51,055 nt of DNA from contig JAJZBN010000012.1 in the NCBI GenBank assembly GCA_021798875.1, positions 1-51,055 of the forward strand, given 5' to 3'. The first letter of the stretch is position 1, and the number at the start of each line of letters is the position of its first letter. The position numbers and the translations under genes were made by a program. Under the pieces are notes generated by a model. That model was given only the letters and a program-made list of their open reading frames with translations, was not told the DNA's origin and ran no database searches. This stretch comes from a bacterium (lineage in GTDB: Bacteria; SZUA-79; Acidulodesulfobacterales; Acidulodesulfobacteraceae). Below, piece after piece: positions 18,910 through 26,807 of this stretch.

Positions 18910-19017
18910 TTCTTATCGAGAGCGGTAGAGGGACGGGCCCTTTGAAACCGCAGCAACCGTTTAGATTATAATAAAATCGGTGCTAATTCCCGCAGGTTCA
19001 TTCCTGGAAGATAAGAA
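18910..19017 (+). promoter_or_regulatory. SAM-I (S-box) riboswitch
   Basis: The RNA shows the S-box consensus. A P1 helix forms from TTCTTATC (18910-18917) and GATAAGAA (19010-19017). It encloses GAGAGCGGTAGAGGGACGG, a GCCC..GAAACC internal region, GCAACCG and GGTGCTAATTCC. A Rho-independent terminator follows. The 3' side of P1 (AAGAAGAA) can pair with the terminator's TCTTCTT arm, so SAM binding should free the terminator and switch the operon off. It precedes thrC and the sulfur-carrier genes, linking them to methionine/SAM status. Confidence 0.95.
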
Positions 19018-19029
19018 GAAACGAGTTTA

Positions 19030-19071
19030 AAAACCTCTTCTTCCTAATTTTCGGGAAGCAGAGGTTTTTTT
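19030..19071 (+). terminator. Riboswitch expression-platform terminator
   Basis: The arm AAAACCTCTTCTTCC (19030-19044) pairs with GGAAGCAGAGGTTTT (from 19054) across a short A/T loop, with one mismatch, and ends in a run of T to 19071. It lies directly after the SAM-I aptamer and about 40 bp before the thrC start, as expected for a transcriptional OFF switch. Confidence 0.92.
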
Positions 19072-19113
19072 GTTATGGGCTTTACTTTAATAAATTAAAA
19101 ACAAGGAGACAAA

Positions 19114-20358
19114 ATGTTCGTAAAAGGTTTAAAATGCAGGGAATGCGGCAAGGAATATCCGGACAGTCCGCTTTATGTTTGCGATTATTGTTTCGGTCCG
19201 CTTGAAGTGGACTACGATTACGATAAAATAAAAAAAGAGATAACGAAAGAAAAAATAAAATCGCGTGATGCCAATATGTGGCGTTATCAGGAACTGCTCC
19301 CCATAAAAGGAGAAATAAAAATAGGCAAAAACGTGGGATATACGCCGCTCGTAAAAGCCGATAACCTTGCAAAAGCGCTCGGCGTTAAAGAAATGTACGT
19401 TAAAAACGATGCCGTAAACTTTCCTACTCTGTCTTTTAAAGACAGAGTCGTTTCGGTAGCTATTGCAAAGGCAAGGGAATTCGGTTTTAAAACCGTCGCC
19501 TGCGCATCGACCGGCAACCTGGCAAATTCAGTTGCGGCATTGGCGGCTTCTTCCGGCTACGAAAGTTTCGTATTCATACCGGCAAACCTTGAAACCGGCA
19601 AAGTATTGGGAACTCTTATATACGATACCAATCTCGTTAAAATTAACGGCAGTTACGATAAAGTCAACAGGCTCTGCACCGAAATAGCTGGCAAACACAG
19701 CTGGGCATTCGTAAACATAAATTTAAGGCCTTATTATGCCGAAGGTTCTAAATCCCTTACTTTCGAAATGCTCGAACAGTTAGGATTTAAAGCTCCCGAC
19801 AATGTCGTAGTTCCAATGGCCGGCGGCTCTTTAATAACAAAAGTCGGCAAAGCCATAGACGAGTTCGATTACTGCGGACTGCTTAACGAAAAACCGCATA
19901 CGCGAATTTTCGGGGCGCAGGCTACCGGATGCAACCCTATAACGTCAACCGTCAAAGAAAAAAGAGAATTTATAAAGCCGGTAAGAACTCCGGATACTAT
20001 CGCAAAATCCCTTGCGATAGGCAATCCGGCGGACGGCTACTATGCATCCGACCTTATGAATAAAACCGGCGGGTACGGCGAAGATGCTACCGACGAAGAA
20101 ATAATCGAAGGCATGAAACTTCTTGCAGCTACCGAAGGTATATTTACCGAAACCGCCGGAGGCGTTACGGTCGCAGTAGCAAAAAAACTTATAGAAAAAG
20201 GCTATATAAACAAAAACGAAACGACGGTTCTTGCCATTACGGGCAACGGGCTTAAAACTCTCGAGGCATTAAACGGAAAATTAAAAGAAGCGCCGGTTAT
20301 AGAAGCAAATTTAGACGAATTTGAAGGCGTTCTATCTAAAATTAAAAGAAAAAAGTAA
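19114..20358 (+). CDS. thrC: Threonine synthase-like PLP enzyme
   Basis: Threonine synthase converts O-phosphohomoserine to threonine. The 414-residue protein opens with a zinc-ribbon-like segment (CRECGKEYPDS, CDYCFGPLEVDY). The fold-type II PLP core follows, with the cofactor Lys in PTLSFKDRVVSVAIA (about residue 108), ACASTGNLANSVAA and GGSLITK. An AAGGAG site is 6 bases before the ATG. It is the first gene behind the SAM-I riboswitch and leads a sulfur-carrier operon. That context makes a role in supplying a homoserine-derived acceptor for sulfur possible, but the sequence alone says threonine synthase. Confidence 0.9.
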   Translation: MFVKGLKCRECGKEYPDSPLYVCDYCFGPLEVDYDYDKIKKEITKEKIKSRDANMWRYQELLPIKGEIKIGKNVGYTPLVKADNLAKALGVKEMYVKNDAVNFPTLSFKDRVVSVAIAKAREFGFKTVACASTGNLANSVAALAASSGYESFVFIPANLETGKVLGTLIYDTNLVKINGSYDKVNRLCTEIAGKHSWAFVNINLRPYYAEGSKSLTFEMLEQLGFKAPDNVVVPMAGGSLITKVGKAIDEFDYCGLLNEKPHTRIFGAQATGCNPITSTVKEKREFIKPVRTPDTIAKSLAIGNPADGYYASDLMNKTGGYGEDATDEEIIEGMKLLAATEGIFTETAGGVTVAVAKKLIEKGYINKNETTVLAITGNGLKTLEALNGKLKEAPVIEANLDEFEGVLSKIKRKK

Positions 20359-20399
20359 AAACTGAAAAATATAATATAAAAAATAAAGGGGGATTTAAA

Positions 20400-20915
20400 A
20401 TGCCTATAAAAGTAAGAATACCTACGCCGCTTAGAACTTTAACGGGAGGCAAGGCGGAAGTAGAGTCTAACGGTTCAAATATCATCGAAATAATTAACGA
20501 TTTAGAGAAAAATTTTTCGGGAATTAAAGAAAGAATATGCGAACAGAACGACCAGGTCAGAAGATTCGTAAACGTGTATCTCAACGATGAAGACATAAGA
20601 TTTATAGACAACATAAATTCAAAGGTTAAAGACGGAGATACCATCTCCATAATTCCTGCAATAGCCGGCGGCGCACCCGAAAAAAAAAAGTTTTATCTTA
20701 ACTATCCGCAGGAAGTAATTAAAGAACCTTTAATTTATCTTGTCGGAAAAAACTACAACGTTATTACTAATATTAGAAGCGCCAGCATATCTAACGATAT
20801 AGGAATAATAGCGATAGAGCTCGAAGGCGAAACCGCTGCTATAGAAAAAGCGGTTAAATTTTTGGAATCCAAAGGCGTAACGGTAGAGCCTATAGTTCTT
20901 GACGTAGTAGAATAA
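20400..20915 (+). CDS. Ubiquitin-like sulfur carrier (ThiS/MoaD) fused to a NIL domain
   Basis: Residues 1-91 form a beta-grasp MoaD/ThiS-like domain (KVRIPTPLRTLTGGK, VNVYLNDEDIRF, DGDTISIIPAIAGG) ending in a Gly-Gly at 90-91. Residues about 97-168 are a NIL domain (FYLNYPQEVIKEPLIYLVG to ELEGETAAIEKAVKFLESKGV), the module that senses methionine in MetN transporters. In sulfur carriers the C-terminal Gly is adenylated and thiocarboxylated, so here the GG is internal. The fusion would need proteolytic release, and a JAMM protease is encoded in the same operon. A strong AAGGGGG site precedes the ATG. Confidence 0.85.
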   Translation: MPIKVRIPTPLRTLTGGKAEVESNGSNIIEIINDLEKNFSGIKERICEQNDQVRRFVNVYLNDEDIRFIDNINSKVKDGDTISIIPAIAGGAPEKKKFYLNYPQEVIKEPLIYLVGKNYNVITNIRSASISNDIGIIAIELEGETAAIEKAVKFLESKGVTVEPIVLDVVE

Positions 20916-20952
20916 AATAATAAATATCGGTTTTTAAAGCGAGGAAATAAAA

Positions 20953-21756
20953 TTGAATTTTACCGAAGAACAGATTAAAAGATATGCAAGGCATATTATA
21001 CTTCCCGAAGTAGGAGGCGAAGGACAGGAAAAACTGCTTTCGGCTAAAGTCCTGCTTATAGGAGCTGGAGGATTGGGTGCCCCCTGCGGATATTACCTTG
21101 GAGCGGCTGGAATAGGCACTCTCGGCATAGTCGATTACGATACCGTAGATTTATCTAATCTTCAAAGGCAGATTTGGCACGGAACCGCTGACGTTGGAAG
21201 ATATAAAGTAGATTCCGCCAAAGATTCCATAGAACGCATTAACCCCGACGTAAAAGTTATCACCTACAAAGAAGGTATAAATATAAACAATATTAAAGAC
21301 TTAGTAAAAGAATACGACGTAATAATAGACGCGACGGATAATTTTCCTACGAGATATTTAATCAACGACGCCTGCCATTTTATGAAAAAACCTTTGGTTT
21401 ACGGTTCTATTTTCAGATTCGACGGACAGGCTACGGTTTTTTTACCTGATGAAGGACCATGCTACAGGTGTCTTTTTCCGACTCCTCCGCCGGCAGGACT
21501 TGTACCGAGCTGTCAGGAAGCCGGAGTTCTCGGGGTTCTTCCGGGCGTAATAGGCGCTATTCAGGCAAACGAGGCAATTAAAATAATACTCGGTATCGGT
21601 CAAACCCTCAACGGAAGGCTTCTTATTTACGACGCCTTGGATATGAAATTTACCGAAATGAAGCTAAGGCAGGATAAGACCTGTCCGCTTTGCGGCGAAA
21701 ATCCTACCGTTTTTGAATTAATAGAATACGGCGACCTGTGCGAATTTAAAAATTAA
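20953..21756 (+). CDS. ThiF/MoeB/HesA-family sulfur-carrier adenylyltransferase
   Basis: An E1-like enzyme that adenylates the C-terminal Gly of the adjacent ubiquitin-like carrier. The 267-residue protein has RYARHIILPEVGGEGQEKL, the nucleotide loop LIGAGGLGAPCGYYLG, DYDTVDLSNLQRQI, and the DATDNFPTRYLIND motif. It also has the CxxC zinc pairs (CYRC and CPLCG) and a Cys in PPPAGLVPSCQEAG. No rhodanese domain is fused. The start is TTG at 20953-20955 behind GCGAGGA. The next gene encodes TusA, a likely sulfur donor. Confidence 0.93.
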   Translation: MNFTEEQIKRYARHIILPEVGGEGQEKLLSAKVLLIGAGGLGAPCGYYLGAAGIGTLGIVDYDTVDLSNLQRQIWHGTADVGRYKVDSAKDSIERINPDVKVITYKEGININNIKDLVKEYDVIIDATDNFPTRYLINDACHFMKKPLVYGSIFRFDGQATVFLPDEGPCYRCLFPTPPPAGLVPSCQEAGVLGVLPGVIGAIQANEAIKIILGIGQTLNGRLLIYDALDMKFTEMKLRQDKTCPLCGENPTVFELIEYGDLCEFKN

Positions 21757-21768
21757 TGGAGAAAAACG

Positions 21769-22017
21769 ATGTCGGAATATAAACAAAATGAAGAACTAAA
21801 CATAAAAGGCGAAATATGTCCTTTTACTTTCGTCAGATCCAAACTTGTTTTAGAAAAAATGAAAAAGGGCGAGATTTTAAGGGTAATAGTGGATTACGAA
21901 CCGGCAATAAGAAACGTCCCCCGTTCTATGGAAGAACAGGGGCACAAGGTATTATCCGTAAATAAAATTAACAATACCGATTACGAAATTATCGTCGAAA
22001 AAGATGGAAAAAAATAA
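21769..22017 (+). CDS. tusA: TusA/SirA-family sulfur relay protein
   Basis: TusA-type proteins carry persulfide sulfur on one Cys. The 82-residue protein has LNIKGEICPFTFVRSKLVLE with the conserved Cys-Pro at residues 17-18, then the GEILRVIVDYEPA strand and a C-terminal YEIIVEK strand. An ATGGAGAAAAACG leader gives the ribosome-binding site. It overlaps cysM by 14 bp and so is translationally coupled to it. It probably hands sulfur to the thiocarboxylated carrier protein. Confidence 0.9.
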   Translation: MSEYKQNEELNIKGEICPFTFVRSKLVLEKMKKGEILRVIVDYEPAIRNVPRSMEEQGHKVLSVNKINNTDYEIIVEKDGKK

Positions 22018-22942
22018 ATCGCCCTTTAATATTTCGGATATTTTTAATTCCGCATCAAACATAGGCGGCACGGGAATAGTCCTGTTAAATAAAATAATTA
22101 AAACCTCCTCGCACGGGTCAAAATTATACGCAAAACTCGAAGGACTTAATCCGGGAGGCTCCGTAAAAGACAGGCCTGCCCTTTATATGATAAAAAATGC
22201 CGTAGAAAAAGGTTTAATTAAAGAAACTACTTCGATAATCGATTCGTCTTCCGGTAATACCGGTATTTCATATGCAATGATAGGCGCTCTTCTCGGCATA
22301 AAAGTTAAAATTTACGCTCCTTCAAATATGAGCGAAGAAAGAAAGAAAATAATGCGGCTTTACGGAGCGGAATTAATACTTACTCCCGCCGAAGAAAGCC
22401 ACGACGGAGCCATAAAACGGGCATCCGAAGAATACGCAAGGGGCGGTAAAGATATGTATTATATGCCCGACCAGTACAATAATCCCTTTAACCCTATATC
22501 CCATTATGAAACTACCGCAGTCGAAATTCTTAAACAAACCGGAGGAAATATCGATTATTTCGCTACAGGCATAGGAACCGGCGGAACTATTTTGGGAGTC
22601 GGAAAAAGACTAAAAGAGTATAACGATAAAATAAAAATTATCGCGGTCGTCCCCGACAGCGAAATGCACGGTATAGAAGGCTGGAAATACAACTATTCTT
22701 TAAATTTCGACGGATTCGACGCAGATAAAATAATCGACGACATCGTTAAAGTCGACACGGAAGGCAGTTATGCCGCTTTAAAAAGACTCGTAAAAGACGA
22801 AGGAATTTTGTGCGGTTTTTCTTCAGGCGCCAACGTTTACGGAATACTCAAACTTACGGCAAAATACAAAGGCAATTTTGCAACCGTACTTCCCGACACC
22901 GGTTCAAGATATCTTTCTACGAGAGTTTTTTCCGAATTTTAA
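22004..22942 (+). CDS. cysM: Cysteine synthase (CysM/CysK family)
   Basis: A fold-type II PLP enzyme making cysteine from an activated serine. The 312-residue protein has the PLP Lys in LNPGGSVKDRPALYM (about residue 52), the DSSSGNTGISYAMIG substrate loop, the GTGIGTGGT-type phosphate loop (ATGIGTGGTILGVG) and GFSSGANVYG near the end. In mycobacteria CysM uses the thiocarboxylated carrier CysO as sulfur donor. The operon here supplies a carrier, its activating enzyme and a JAMM protease, so a CysM-like role rather than sulfide-using CysK is likely. Confidence 0.92.
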   Translation: MEKNKSPFNISDIFNSASNIGGTGIVLLNKIIKTSSHGSKLYAKLEGLNPGGSVKDRPALYMIKNAVEKGLIKETTSIIDSSSGNTGISYAMIGALLGIKVKIYAPSNMSEERKKIMRLYGAELILTPAEESHDGAIKRASEEYARGGKDMYYMPDQYNNPFNPISHYETTAVEILKQTGGNIDYFATGIGTGGTILGVGKRLKEYNDKIKIIAVVPDSEMHGIEGWKYNYSLNFDGFDADKIIDDIVKVDTEGSYAALKRLVKDEGILCGFSSGANVYGILKLTAKYKGNFATVLPDTGSRYLSTRVFSEF

Positions 22943-23007
22943 CGACTAAACATTATTAATTACAAAATAATTTAGCATCTTCATTAATATAATAAGGACG
23001 GATTATT

Positions 23008-23439
23008 ATGGCTATTATAATTCCGAAAAGCGAACTGGAAATAATAAAAAAGCATGCGGCGGATATTTTCCCTTATGAAGCTTGCGGAGGACTTCTCGGA
23101 AAAATAGAGGGAGAAAACAAAATTATCGTAAAAGCATACCCTGCTGAAAACCGCTACGGAAAAATTACCTGGGACAGTTTTGAGATAGAACCAAAAGATA
23201 TATTGGAAATGGATAAATTCTGCATGAAAGAAAACCTTGATATTCTGGGATTTTACCATACCCACCCTAACCATCCGGCAATTCCTTCAAACTTCGACGT
23301 AAACGCTTCCTGGCCTTTTTACTCGTACGTCATTCTTTCCGTAAAAGGCAGCGCACCAGAAAACGTCGCCGACATTAAAAGCTATCTTATGCCCGACAGA
23401 ACTTCTGCTCCGACCGAAGAAGAAGTTATAATAAGCTGA
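23008..23439 (+). CDS. JAMM/Mov34-family metalloprotease (Mec+-like)
   Basis: A zinc isopeptidase-type protease. The 143-residue protein has the complete JAMM site: Glu24 in FPYEACGGLLG, then HTHPNHPAIPSNFD with His84, His86, Ser94 and Asp97 (HxHPx6Sx2D). Mycobacterial Mec+ releases cysteine from CysO-Cys, and Wolinella HcyD trims the carrier to expose Gly-Gly. Either job fits here, since the operon encodes a carrier whose Gly-Gly is buried in a fusion. An AAGGACGG site precedes the ATG. Its 3' end overlaps the convergent DUF4338 gene by 14 bp. Confidence 0.92.
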   Translation: MAIIIPKSELEIIKKHAADIFPYEACGGLLGKIEGENKIIVKAYPAENRYGKITWDSFEIEPKDILEMDKFCMKENLDILGFYHTHPNHPAIPSNFDVNASWPFYSYVILSVKGSAPENVADIKSYLMPDRTSAPTEEEVIIS

Positions 23440-24676
23440 AATTTTTAGGAGAAAACGAAGAAACCCTATTTATAACGTCCGGATTATTTTTCCTCCCGTC
23501 GTACCATCTTCCTTTCCAGTATTCTATAAGATCGTCGATTTTATAATTAAAATATTCCAATTTTTCCGTTCTTCCGTTTAAAAAATCCAAAGAATTATAT
23601 GCCAGAGGAATATAATATATATCTCTTTTAATCGAATGATTTAAAATAATATCGGAATTTAATCCATAATTTTCTAAAAATTTTAGCGCTTTTTTTATAA
23701 ACCTGAATTTATAATTTGGACCGTCTCCAAATTTATAGCCTACTTTTCCTTCTTTAACTTTTAAAAAATCTTTTAAAAGTTCGCTTGTTCGCTTGGAAAA
23801 TTGAAAAGTGCCGTAACCTTTTGTGCTGCCTATTTTTTTATAAAGCAGTCCGTCTTTGTATTTTATCCTGTTATATTGAGAGCTTTTACCGTATAAACTT
23901 GTAGTAAAAATTGCTGCAAGATTTGAAGCGTTTCTTTTATTTATTATGGTAGTCCGGCTTAAATATTTATTTTGAAAAATTTTCTGCACTTCTTTTGAAG
24001 CCATCATATAAGAAATCAGCTTACCGCCGAGAAGATATGAATATGGCGGAATTGCTCCGCATACGTATAAATCCATGCAATATACTAAATTTTTATTTTT
24101 AGTTTCCGTATTCCATCCTATAAAATCGTCTCTTTCCGGTATTCTTATTATAGAACTGCCCAGTGCCGCAATTCCTATAACCGGCTTATATTTAATTGCG
24201 TCATCCCTTATAATAAATTTGAGCCGTCTTCCGACATATTCGCTGTAAGGGCTTGACCACGTATATCTGAGCATTCTAAACAAGTCTCTTTGTTTCTGCG
24301 TTTCGCATACTTCCATAACGGGTGATATATCGGAATTAAGGCAATCGTATCCATATGCAAGATTTTTTATAAATATATCTCTGTTTTTATAAATAAAATC
24401 GGCATTCTTACGTAAAATCTCTTCTTTTCTGGGGAGCATTAAATTTCTTATGAAATCTTTATTTTTTAAATCCGAAACTGCATCTTCGAATTCAAATTTT
24501 CCGTTTTCGTAAGAAAATTTAAAATTTAACGATGAAATATCACTGTAAATAGAGGCAACGATTTCATTTTCCAATTCGGAATATCCGCATTCCAATATAT
24601 CGGGCTTATTTTCAATTTCGCCTGCCTTGATAAATATCGGCATAGCCGAGTCGTTAAAGTTATCGTCAAAAGGCAT
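23426..24676 (-). CDS. DUF4338 (DruA-like) protein of a NurA-HerA operon
   Basis: The middle and C-terminal parts match the DUF4338 pattern seen in Druantia protein DruA. The pattern is VIGIAALGSSIIRIPERDDFIGW, then SYLLGGKLISYM, TTSLYGKSSQYNRIKYK, IGSTKGYGTFQFS and a C-terminal KRDIYYIPLAYN with YWKGRWYDGR. DruA's biochemistry is not settled to my knowledge. The 416-residue gene starts 1 bp after the herA stop, so it is the third gene of the nurA-herA operon. Pairing with HerA/NurA rather than the Druantia helicase DruE is the odd feature. Family assignment is from remembered motifs. Confidence 0.7.
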   Translation of the reverse strand: MPFDDNFNDSAMPIFIKAGEIENKPDILECGYSELENEIVASIYSDISSLNFKFSYENGKFEFEDAVSDLKNKDFIRNLMLPRKEEILRKNADFIYKNRDIFIKNLAYGYDCLNSDISPVMEVCETQKQRDLFRMLRYTWSSPYSEYVGRRLKFIIRDDAIKYKPVIGIAALGSSIIRIPERDDFIGWNTETKNKNLVYCMDLYVCGAIPPYSYLLGGKLISYMMASKEVQKIFQNKYLSRTTIINKRNASNLAAIFTTSLYGKSSQYNRIKYKDGLLYKKIGSTKGYGTFQFSKRTSELLKDFLKVKEGKVGYKFGDGPNYKFRFIKKALKFLENYGLNSDIILNHSIKRDIYYIPLAYNSLDFLNGRTEKLEYFNYKIDDLIEYWKGRWYDGRKNNPDVINRVSSFSPKNFSLL

Positions 24677-24677
24677 G

Positions 24678-26807
24678 TTATTCTATTTGCATTTTTTCAT
24701 TCCATTTATCCGCCGGAACGCATACAAAAGGTTTTAACTCTTCTTCACCGTTCTTAATCATAAAATGCGGACCCTGCAATATTTCGATTTCGTCTTCGCT
24801 GCAGTCAAATATGCAGCTGAATAAAGGTATAAATAAATCGTCTTCTTTCCTTATTTCGTCTTTAAACTCTTCTTTTTCTTTAAATTCTTTAACTATATAA
24901 TATAATCTGCCCTGATAAATTCCTATTTTATTTTTATCGTGAAAGTCTTGAGTTTTAAACTTATTGTTTTTTAATTCACTTTTTATACGTTCGAATATTT
25001 TTTCCGCCATTAATTTTAACCGCTCGTTGGCTTTTTTTACTACAAGCAATGCAGGGGAATTTTCGTATTTTTGCTTACTTTCAGGATTATCTTCGCTTAC
25101 TATATACTTTTTATAAAGATTTTCAAAACTGCGTATTCTGACAGGCAGAACAAAAGGCTGGAGAGGAGCGCTCCACATATAACAATTTCCGATTATAGGC
25201 TCGTTTATAATATTTAAAATAATATCTTTTGAATAGAAAGAATTATATCTTTGTAAAACGGATGCATCGCCCTCGGATAAAACGTGAAAAACAAACCAGT
25301 TATCCGACTGGCTTAATATTTCGGGAGCAATCGAACCCGGCTGCTGGGTAACCATAATAGCGCCCAAATCATATTTTCTGCCTTCTTTTACCCACTCTAC
25401 GAACGGACTTGTTTCCGAAAGTGATTTGCCCAAGACGCTTTGCGCTTCCTCCATTATCGCAATAACCGGAATAGAAGAGCCGTCTCCCGTAAAATTTTCC
25501 TGATTATAATTAAATATATTTCTCATTATAAGTCCTGCCATATTATTACCGGCGGTTGAACTAAGCAAACTTATATCTACTATTACGACCCTGCCTTCTT
25601 TCAGTAAAGTTTCCACTTCTTCTACCAATCTGCTGTTCGGGTCATGTAAATGGCTTACTAAATTATACATATTGCTTTTTGCCGCGCTAATTTCGGCAGA
25701 CTGACCGGAAGCAGACTCTTTATTATAGCCCATTATCGTAGCTATTTCTTTTTCGTCCGCCTGCATTTTATCTCTTTCTATAATATCTACAAGTTTTGTC
25801 CATTGTTCTTTTTTAAGACTTTTTAGTTTAATTATATTTTGCTGGTCCTGTCTGTCTGGAGAAATTGCTATACCGATAACGTCCCTCGGTAAAAGCGACT
25901 TAATGTTAAGCTTGACGTTCCCCGCTTTCCAACTGCCGTAATATGTATTTATAGATTTTCTATTGGTAAAAACTGCAATATTGTCCTTAAGATGCGGCAC
26001 GTCGCACAAAGCAGGCCTGTTTTTATTATCCGGCCAAAAATATTCGCCGTCGGGATCAAATATAAGCGTTCCTACTTTTTTATTTTTATCGGTGACGGCA
26101 TACTTTCCGTTTTCCTTATATAGTTCAGAGATTAAATACTTTATAAGATTCGACTTTCCGTAGCCCGCTCTTGCGAATACTACCGACCTCTTAGAAACCA
26201 GATTGTTTATATTAAATTTTACGTTAAGGTTAGGTTCGATATATTGAAAATTAGAAAGATAGTCCTTGCCTTCTCCTTCGGCGTTTTCGCTTTTTCCGGA
26301 ATAAATAAATTCGCCCAAAACATAATTGCCAAGATTGGTTTCTCCCTGACTTAACGAACATAGTTCTTTCAATACTTCATCGCTCGGAAGCGAAACTTTC
26401 GCACCAAGATGCGGTATCCTGCGCAGCGACGGTATAAAAATAATTTTATCCTGAGAATTTTGCGTCTGCGCTATTTTAACGGCGCCAAGCAGTTTAATTT
26501 GAACCTTATATTTTAATTTGTCTTTTTTTAAATCGTCTGGGACTGTCTGCCCTCTTTTTTGAAGAGCCATAATGTAGTCTTCGCCTTCTATCGTGGACAG
26601 AAGTCCAGCCGGAGCAAAATTAGTTATTCTGGCGAGAGAAGCTTCGAGGGGATTTGCAAGTTCTATTAATAAAAATTGACCTAATTGCGGTCTTTCGAGC
26701 ATGCGCGCATCGTAAGGAGTTACTACCTCGGCGGAAAATTCGTAACCAGATTCCACCGAACCCTTAAAAATACCTATTAAATCGGATTTTGCAAACAGTT
26801 CAAGCAT
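24678..26807 (-). CDS. herA: HerA-type hexameric DNA-translocating ATPase
   Basis: HerA is an FtsK/VirB4-like translocase that works with the nuclease NurA on DNA ends and recurs in prokaryotic defence systems. The 709-residue protein has an N-terminal HAS-barrel-like region (about residues 5-165). Walker A is at 211-220 (FARAGYGKSN). There is a DPDGEYFWPD segment, a Walker B ending IAIMEEAQSVLG, and a sensor region MVTQQPGSIAPEILSQSDNW. A 150-residue C-terminal extension is charged. It overlaps nurA by 8 bp and abuts the DUF4338 gene. Confidence 0.9.
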   Translation of the reverse strand: MLELFAKSDLIGIFKGSVESGYEFSAEVVTPYDARMLERPQLGQFLLIELANPLEASLARITNFAPAGLLSTIEGEDYIMALQKRGQTVPDDLKKDKLKYKVQIKLLGAVKIAQTQNSQDKIIFIPSLRRIPHLGAKVSLPSDEVLKELCSLSQGETNLGNYVLGEFIYSGKSENAEGEGKDYLSNFQYIEPNLNVKFNINNLVSKRSVVFARAGYGKSNLIKYLISELYKENGKYAVTDKNKKVGTLIFDPDGEYFWPDNKNRPALCDVPHLKDNIAVFTNRKSINTYYGSWKAGNVKLNIKSLLPRDVIGIAISPDRQDQQNIIKLKSLKKEQWTKLVDIIERDKMQADEKEIATIMGYNKESASGQSAEISAAKSNMYNLVSHLHDPNSRLVEEVETLLKEGRVVIVDISLLSSTAGNNMAGLIMRNIFNYNQENFTGDGSSIPVIAIMEEAQSVLGKSLSETSPFVEWVKEGRKYDLGAIMVTQQPGSIAPEILSQSDNWFVFHVLSEGDASVLQRYNSFYSKDIILNIINEPIIGNCYMWSAPLQPFVLPVRIRSFENLYKKYIVSEDNPESKQKYENSPALLVVKKANERLKLMAEKIFERIKSELKNNKFKTQDFHDKNKIGIYQGRLYYIVKEFKEKEEFKDEIRKEDDLFIPLFSCIFDCSEDEIEILQGPHFMIKNGEEELKPFVCVPADKWNEKMQIE

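Noticed and set aside
19082-19687. Frames antisense or alternate to thrC
   Set aside because: No start signals; thrC has clear PLP motifs in this region.
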